Source: Chromatiales bacterium (GTDB taxonomy: Bacteria > Pseudomonadota > Gammaproteobacteria > Chromatiales > Chromatiaceae). Taken from it: 8,565 nt of DNA. The notes beneath the pieces were generated by a model. The model was not told the DNA's origin. It saw only the letters and a list, made by a program, of their open reading frames with translations, and ran no database searches. Below, in pieces: positions 5,171-8,565 of the stretch; within the stretch, counting starts at the first letter, position 1, and each line of letters starts with the position of its first letter. The stretch is from assembly GCA_022360595.1 (NCBI GenBank), contig JAKSCN010000628.1, positions 1 through 8,565 on the forward strand, read 5' to 3'. Made by a program: the position numbers and the translations under genes.

Positions 5171-7399
5171 TTAATCGGCTTCCTGAGGGGAAGCCTCATC
5201 TCCCGTGTTGTGGAGTGCGTCCAACATGGCATCGAGCGCCCGATCCATCAGAGGCTTACCCGTTTGCTCAATAACAATCGCTTTACCTTCACGCAGCAAT
5301 TTAGCCAGACCGTCCTGGGTCATCTCAGCGACCTTCATACCTTTGCGGTTAACAAACAGACAGGTACCGGTAACATTGCTGCGCCAGGAGAGCTTGGCCC
5401 GCGCCTGTTTTTGATCCTTCAACGGCATCTCAAACCAGGTACCGATCTCTATACCGCCTGCCAGTTCATCGTACTTATCGACCATCTCCGGCACAGTGAC
5501 TTTTGAGACGACAGCCTCTTCCTCAGCTTCAACCTGGGTTTCGGGTTGTTCTTCCGCGCCTGGTTCAGGATCAAGACCGCGCAAGCACCTCACATGGTAA
5601 CTCTGCAACTCCTTGAACAGCCCTGTCATCTGGTGCTGATTATACGAGATATCGTTCAGCCCTCTGCGTATCCCTTTCAACAGCAGCGGTATCAGTTTCA
5701 GCAACTTCTGGCGTTCTTCATGACCGCTCTTTGGCTGGACACTCCATATAAGGTCGTCAGCCAGCGCAAGCGTGCTTTGCCACTCGGGTGAATCGACCCC
5801 CTGCTTTAGCGCAATCAACAGCAACACATCCTTCCAGCCTTCATTCAGAAAAGAGCGCACCAACGCGGGAATGTGGCGATGTTTAACCAAGCGCAGGTTG
5901 ATCTCCTCACGCACCTGTTTCTTGGCCTGACTCAACTGCTCTTTGCCCTGGGTGACCTGAGTGGCGCGGCTCTCGGCGACTTCCGCCCCCTTGCTCTCTT
6001 TAACAACATAGCTATTGAACTCTTCGTTGAGTTCCTCAAACAGACTCAGATCATTCTCGAACTCATCGACAACCCGACGCACAATCCGGCTGATGCGACC
6101 ATAAACAGTCTCTTCACCCCGACCATCCGCTTCACTCCAGCCTACCGCGGCCTGCGCCAAGCTGTTGAGCAGACGCCGGGCAGGATGTGCCTTATTGCTG
6201 AAAAAGCGCTTATCAAGAATAGCCACCTTGAGCATTGGAATCTGCAGACAGGCCAGCTCCGCACGCATCGCCTCATGCAGATTTCTATCCTCAAGGATGA
6301 ACTCAAACAGCATGGCGATTACATCAATGGCGTCCTGGTCGTTCTGGTCAATGCGCCGTTCTTCATTCTCAGCCTGAATTTCTCTGAGCGTGGTCGCCAA
6401 TCCAGTGCGGATATCATATAGCGTCGCGCCCACATCTATTGATTGATCCAACCCATGGGTATGCTGAAGTGAGGTCAAAGCGCTAAGCACCTGGCCCGGA
6501 TCATAAACCGGCATCATAGCTGAATAGCCGAGATTGGCCTCTCCACCTCGGCGGATATTCAATAGATTCTGCAGCGTACCAAACAGCTCCGCCTGTGCAT
6601 CGGCATCACCTTGATACTCCTGATCCTGGTAACCATCATCGTCTAATTGGTCGTAATCACTGCTCGTATCCTGACCTGGCGCCGATGAGTTGGGTCGGCG
6701 TCTGGCTTGCCCTTGCACTCGGGGCATAATTCCAGCATTGACTAGAAATCCATTGATCTGACCATACATGGTACCCAGTCGTGCAATCACCTGTTTCTCA
6801 AACAGTTTATAGATCAGCAGCTTAACCGGAAGGTCGATCCCCACTGACGCAAAAGCGTCGCGAAAACTGTGGGCAATGACCTTTGGAGAGATGGGATTTG
6901 CCTCTTCATCCACCTCGGCGCCACTCAGCATATGGCTGAAGCGCTGCTCAAGGGCAAAGAGTTCGCGATAGAACATCCCCTGCCCCTTGGAGATCATATT
7001 GCTGATCGCCAGAGACTCCTCCAGCTCTTCATGCTCAACCAGGGAGAAATCATCTTCGGTAAAGGAGAACAACTCCTCGTCCGCGAGATTGCAACTGGGG
7101 CCTTCCCGCCAGAACTGCTCATAGCGCTCTATCACGCCGGTGTTGAAGCGATCCTCGATATTCTCACGCACCAGGCGCAGTTCGCGCATCGCTTCAAAGT
7201 AAGAAGTTTGCAAGGTGTTGGTACTGGCCTTATCCGCCATACTGTATAGAGAGTCATCCACCTTCTCAAACAGAGCGTCCATCAACTTGGGGAGGGTTGT
7301 CAGAATAATCTGACGGCACGACTGAACCGCATAGCTATACTCTTCCTTGAGTTCCACTGGCTTGGCGTTGCCGAACGAAATTATGTTATTTAATGCCAT
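5171..7399 (-). CDS. DUF1631 family protein, function unknown
   Basis: A 742-residue protein from the ATG at 7399, which follows AAGGCG by about 10 bases. An ATG at 7429 would add MGLIARRYKT but has no ribosome binding site. It has no signal peptide or membrane helix, so it is predicted cytosolic and mostly helical. Residues about 15-220 contain the typical DUF1631 opening (SCRQIILTTLPKLMDALFEK, 27-46, and YFEAMRELRLVRENIEDRF, 67-85). A charged, Gly/Asp/Gln-rich linker spans about 228-272. A long conserved helical region covers about 275-600, including HPARRLLNSLAQAAVGWS (405-422). A second acidic linker (about 610-635) leads to a compact C-terminal domain (about 640-725: IEIGTWFEM, RAKLSWRS, TCLFVNRKGMKV) with the character of a small beta-barrel, PilZ-like by eye. 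The product is family-recognised only. It diverges from the DUF1538 pair across a region holding a CRP-type site. Confidence 0.9.
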   Translation of the reverse strand: MALNNIISFGNAKPVELKEEYSYAVQSCRQIILTTLPKLMDALFEKVDDSLYSMADKASTNTLQTSYFEAMRELRLVRENIEDRFNTGVIERYEQFWREGPSCNLADEELFSFTEDDFSLVEHEELEESLAISNMISKGQGMFYRELFALEQRFSHMLSGAEVDEEANPISPKVIAHSFRDAFASVGIDLPVKLLIYKLFEKQVIARLGTMYGQINGFLVNAGIMPRVQGQARRRPNSSAPGQDTSSDYDQLDDDGYQDQEYQGDADAQAELFGTLQNLLNIRRGGEANLGYSAMMPVYDPGQVLSALTSLQHTHGLDQSIDVGATLYDIRTGLATTLREIQAENEERRIDQNDQDAIDVIAMLFEFILEDRNLHEAMRAELACLQIPMLKVAILDKRFFSNKAHPARRLLNSLAQAAVGWSEADGRGEETVYGRISRIVRRVVDEFENDLSLFEELNEEFNSYVVKESKGAEVAESRATQVTQGKEQLSQAKKQVREEINLRLVKHRHIPALVRSFLNEGWKDVLLLIALKQGVDSPEWQSTLALADDLIWSVQPKSGHEERQKLLKLIPLLLKGIRRGLNDISYNQHQMTGLFKELQSYHVRCLRGLDPEPGAEEQPETQVEAEEEAVVSKVTVPEMVDKYDELAGGIEIGTWFEMPLKDQKQARAKLSWRSNVTGTCLFVNRKGMKVAEMTQDGLAKLLREGKAIVIEQTGKPLMDRALDAMLDALHNTGDEASPQEAD

Positions 7400-7486
7400 C
7401 GTTTTGTATCGCCTTGCAATTAAGCCCATTTGTTCAGGGATGGGCTATCCACACTCTAGAATCTAGTAATCGATAACGCTATCCGT

Positions 7487-7502
7487 TGTGACCATTTTCA
7501 CA
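7487..7502. promoter_or_regulatory. CRP/Vfr-type operator, perfect core match
   Basis: TGTGACCATTTTCACA matches the CRP consensus TGTGA-N6-TCACA at all ten specified positions. It is centred about 95 bases upstream of the DUF1631 start codon (minus) and about 185 upstream of the DUF1538 start (plus), inside the only divergent intergenic region of the window. The motif and its position are seen directly. Which gene it controls, and whether the regulator is CRP, Vfr or another family member, is inferred. On the plus strand, TTCACA (7497-7502) could alternatively be a -35 box, but no convincing -10 follows at the proper spacing. Confidence 0.6.
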
Positions 7503-7540
7503 CTTCATCCAGGGTAACAAAATTGTCTTAAGAAAACGTG

Positions 7541-7656
7541 ATCTGGTTCGATAACCAGGTAGGTACTGCGGCATTTCGCCTAAACCGCAGGGTGGCGGCT
7601 TGGGGCCTGTTAACAAAAAACCATACTTAGGAAGGCTATTAACAACGAACTGCCGC
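7541..7656 (+). promoter_or_regulatory. Structured 5' leader of the DUF1538 genes, class unknown
   Basis: A first hairpin pairs CTGGTT (7543-7548) with AACCAG (7553-7558) around a CGAT loop, extendable by a G·T and an A-T pair to 7541-7560. A second pairs CTGCGG (7566-7571) with CCGCAG (7585-7590) around 13 bases. An alternative fold would pair CCGC (7585-7588) with GCGG (7595-7598), and GCGGC (7595-7599) could pair with GCCGC (7652-7656) close to the start codon. The downstream start has no adjacent Shine-Dalgarno; the nearest, AGGAAGG (7629-7635), is over 40 bases away. This is compatible with a cis-regulatory RNA, but I do not recognise any known riboswitch class in it. Confidence 0.35.
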
Positions 7657-7678
7657 TCGTGTATTGTCTCTGACCCAT

Positions 7679-8413
7679 ATGCAACAACTACTAAAACATC
7701 TCTGGAGTTCCCTGAAAGACAGCATTCGCGACCTTGCACCCATAGTGCTGGTGATTGCATTCTTTCAGTTGGTCGTGCTGCAACAACCCATTCCCGACCT
7801 GTTCAGCCTGCTCACCGGCACCCTCATGGTGATAATAGGTTTAACACTTTTTGTACACGGATTGAAAATCGGTCTGTTCCCAATCGGCGAATCCATGGCC
7901 TACGACTTTGCCAGCAAAGGGAGTGTCACTTGGTTGCTGACCTTCGCTTTCGCGCTGGGATTCGGTACCACAGTGGCGGAACCCGCACTGATTGCGGTCT
8001 CGAACGAAGCCGCCAACGTCGCTTCTGCCGGCGGCATGATCCAAGACAATGAAGCGGCCAAAAGTGACTACGCCAACGGCTTGCGCTTCACCGTTGCCCT
8101 CTCTGTCGGTCTGGCGATCGTTGTTGGCGTACTGCGCATCATTAAAGGCTGGCCGGTTCAGTACCTGATCATGGGGGGCTATGTCGGTGTGGTGGTCATG
8201 ACCATGTTCGCACCACCCGAGATCATCGGCATCGCCTATGACTCTGGCGGTGTCACCACCTCAACCATCACCGTACCGCTGGTGACCGCTCTGGGGGTTG
8301 GTCTGGCCACCAGTATCCGCGGCCGCAACCCGATGACCGATGGTTTTGGCCTGATCGCCTTTGCATCGCTGACACCAATGATTTTCGTGATGGGCTATGG
8401 GATGTTGCTGTAA
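7679..8413 (+). CDS. DUF1538 membrane protein, first of a tandem pair (UmpA/UmpB-like antiporter subunit)
   Basis: A 244-residue, very hydrophobic inner-membrane protein with about seven helices, roughly at residues 18-35, 42-62, 83-104, 135-153, 162-180, 196-212 and 224-243. Family-like motifs are SIRDLAPIVLVIAFFQLVVL (15-34), GFGTTVAEPAL (94-104, with a membrane-embedded Glu-Pro) and YDSGGVTTSTITVP (187-200). The DUF1538 pair UmpA/UmpB of Halomonas has been reported to act as a two-component Na+(Li+,K+)/H+ antiporter. A similar cation/proton exchange role here is inferred from family and gene pairing. The ATG at 7679 was chosen; a TTG at 7664 would add five residues, and neither has a clear ribosome binding site. 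The stop overlaps the next start by one base (TAATG), indicating translational coupling. Confidence 0.88.
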   Translation: MQQLLKHLWSSLKDSIRDLAPIVLVIAFFQLVVLQQPIPDLFSLLTGTLMVIIGLTLFVHGLKIGLFPIGESMAYDFASKGSVTWLLTFAFALGFGTTVAEPALIAVSNEAANVASAGGMIQDNEAAKSDYANGLRFTVALSVGLAIVVGVLRIIKGWPVQYLIMGGYVGVVVMTMFAPPEIIGIAYDSGGVTTSTITVPLVTALGVGLATSIRGRNPMTDGFGLIAFASLTPMIFVMGYGMLL

Positions 8414-8565
8414 TGGACGGATTAATCTCATTCTTCGACACACTGATCGCCACTATCCGCGATGTATTGCCGATTGCCGGTATTCTGCTCGGTTTTCAAC
8501 TGCTGGTCCTGCGTAAAAACCTAAAACACCCGCGCCAGATATTGCTGGGTTTTATTCTGGTTCTC
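8413..8565 (+). CDS. Second DUF1538 membrane protein, 3' end cut by window edge
   Basis: The ATG at 8413 shares its A with the TAA of the preceding gene, and 51 codons are visible to the window end without a stop. The segment TIRDVLPIAGILLGFQLLVL (14-33) aligns by eye with SIRDLAPIVLVIAFFQLVVL of the upstream protein: IRD, PI, FQL and VL fall in the same places. The two genes are therefore paralogues. The visible part has one complete predicted helix (about 17-33), a basic loop (RKNLKHPRQ) and the start of a second helix. It is probably the partner subunit of the upstream DUF1538 protein. How it ends, and whether further family genes follow, cannot be seen. Confidence 0.85.
   Translation, partial: MDGLISFFDTLIATIRDVLPIAGILLGFQLLVLRKNLKHPRQILLGFILVL

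Noticed and set aside
5873..6421. 182-residue plus-strand reading frame antisense to DUF1631
   Set aside because: The minus-strand DUF1631 frame has clear family motifs throughout; this is its mirror.
7541..7590. Known riboswitch or tRNA in the DUF1538 leader
   Set aside because: I could not match it to c-di-GMP, ydaO, yybP-ykoY or guanidine riboswitch signatures, and no cloverleaf forms; it is kept only as an unclassified leader.
7479..7760. 93-residue minus-strand reading frame across the divergent intergenic region
   Set aside because: It runs antisense into the DUF1538 gene, its composition is not protein-like, and it covers the CRP site and hairpins.
7600..8052. 150-residue plus-strand reading frame overlapping the first DUF1538 gene
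   Set aside because: It is a shifted-frame shadow of the membrane protein, rich in Arg, His and Cys, with no recognisable domain.

Overview
The window looks like chromosome of a gammaproteobacterium of moderate GC content. The NadC carries the GGC-[HY]-NHR variant familiar from pseudomonads and relatives. There is a Mip/FkpA-type periplasmic FKBP, a DUF1631 protein, a DUF1538 pair and a perfect CRP/Vfr-type operator. A sulfur-oxidising, Chromatiales-like lineage is possible, but that is a guess. I see no insertion sequence, prophage, CRISPR array, tRNA or rRNA.

Layout. Positions 2-1234 (+) hold the 3' part of a Ycf46-type AAA+ ATPase whose start lies outside the window. After a 102-bp gap with a perfect 16-bp palindrome comes an EgtB/FGE-like protein (1337-2527, +) that appears to lack the iron-binding histidines of its family. 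A strong bidirectional terminator (2535-2574) separates it from a convergent secreted FKBP peptidyl-prolyl isomerase (2610-3338, -). Next is a 79-residue protein (3533-3772, +) that reads like a flagellar rod protein reduced to its two terminal segments. It converges on a two-gene unit on the minus strand: a small cytosolic FKBP (4636-4980) followed by nadC (3795-4634), which probably starts at a TTG one base after the FKBP stop. A large DUF1631 protein (5171-7399, -) lies upstream of that unit. Across a 279-bp divergent intergenic region lie two tandem DUF1538 membrane proteins on the plus strand (7679-8413, and 8413 to the window end), overlapping by one base (TAATG).

How the genes may work together. 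The AAA+ ATPase and EgtB-like protein are co-directional neighbours and may form a remodelling ATPase/partner pair (inference). FKBP and nadC look translationally coupled. The two DUF1538 proteins are probably the halves of one heteromeric cation/proton antiporter, as reported for the UmpA/UmpB pair of Halomonas. The divergent region holds a perfect CRP-type site and a structured leader without a clear ribosome binding site, so DUF1631, the DUF1538 pair or both may be under CRP-family control.

The best candidates for something undescribed are the EgtB-like apparent pseudoenzyme beside the AAA+ ATPase, the miniature axial-type protein, and the structured leader ahead of the DUF1538 pair.
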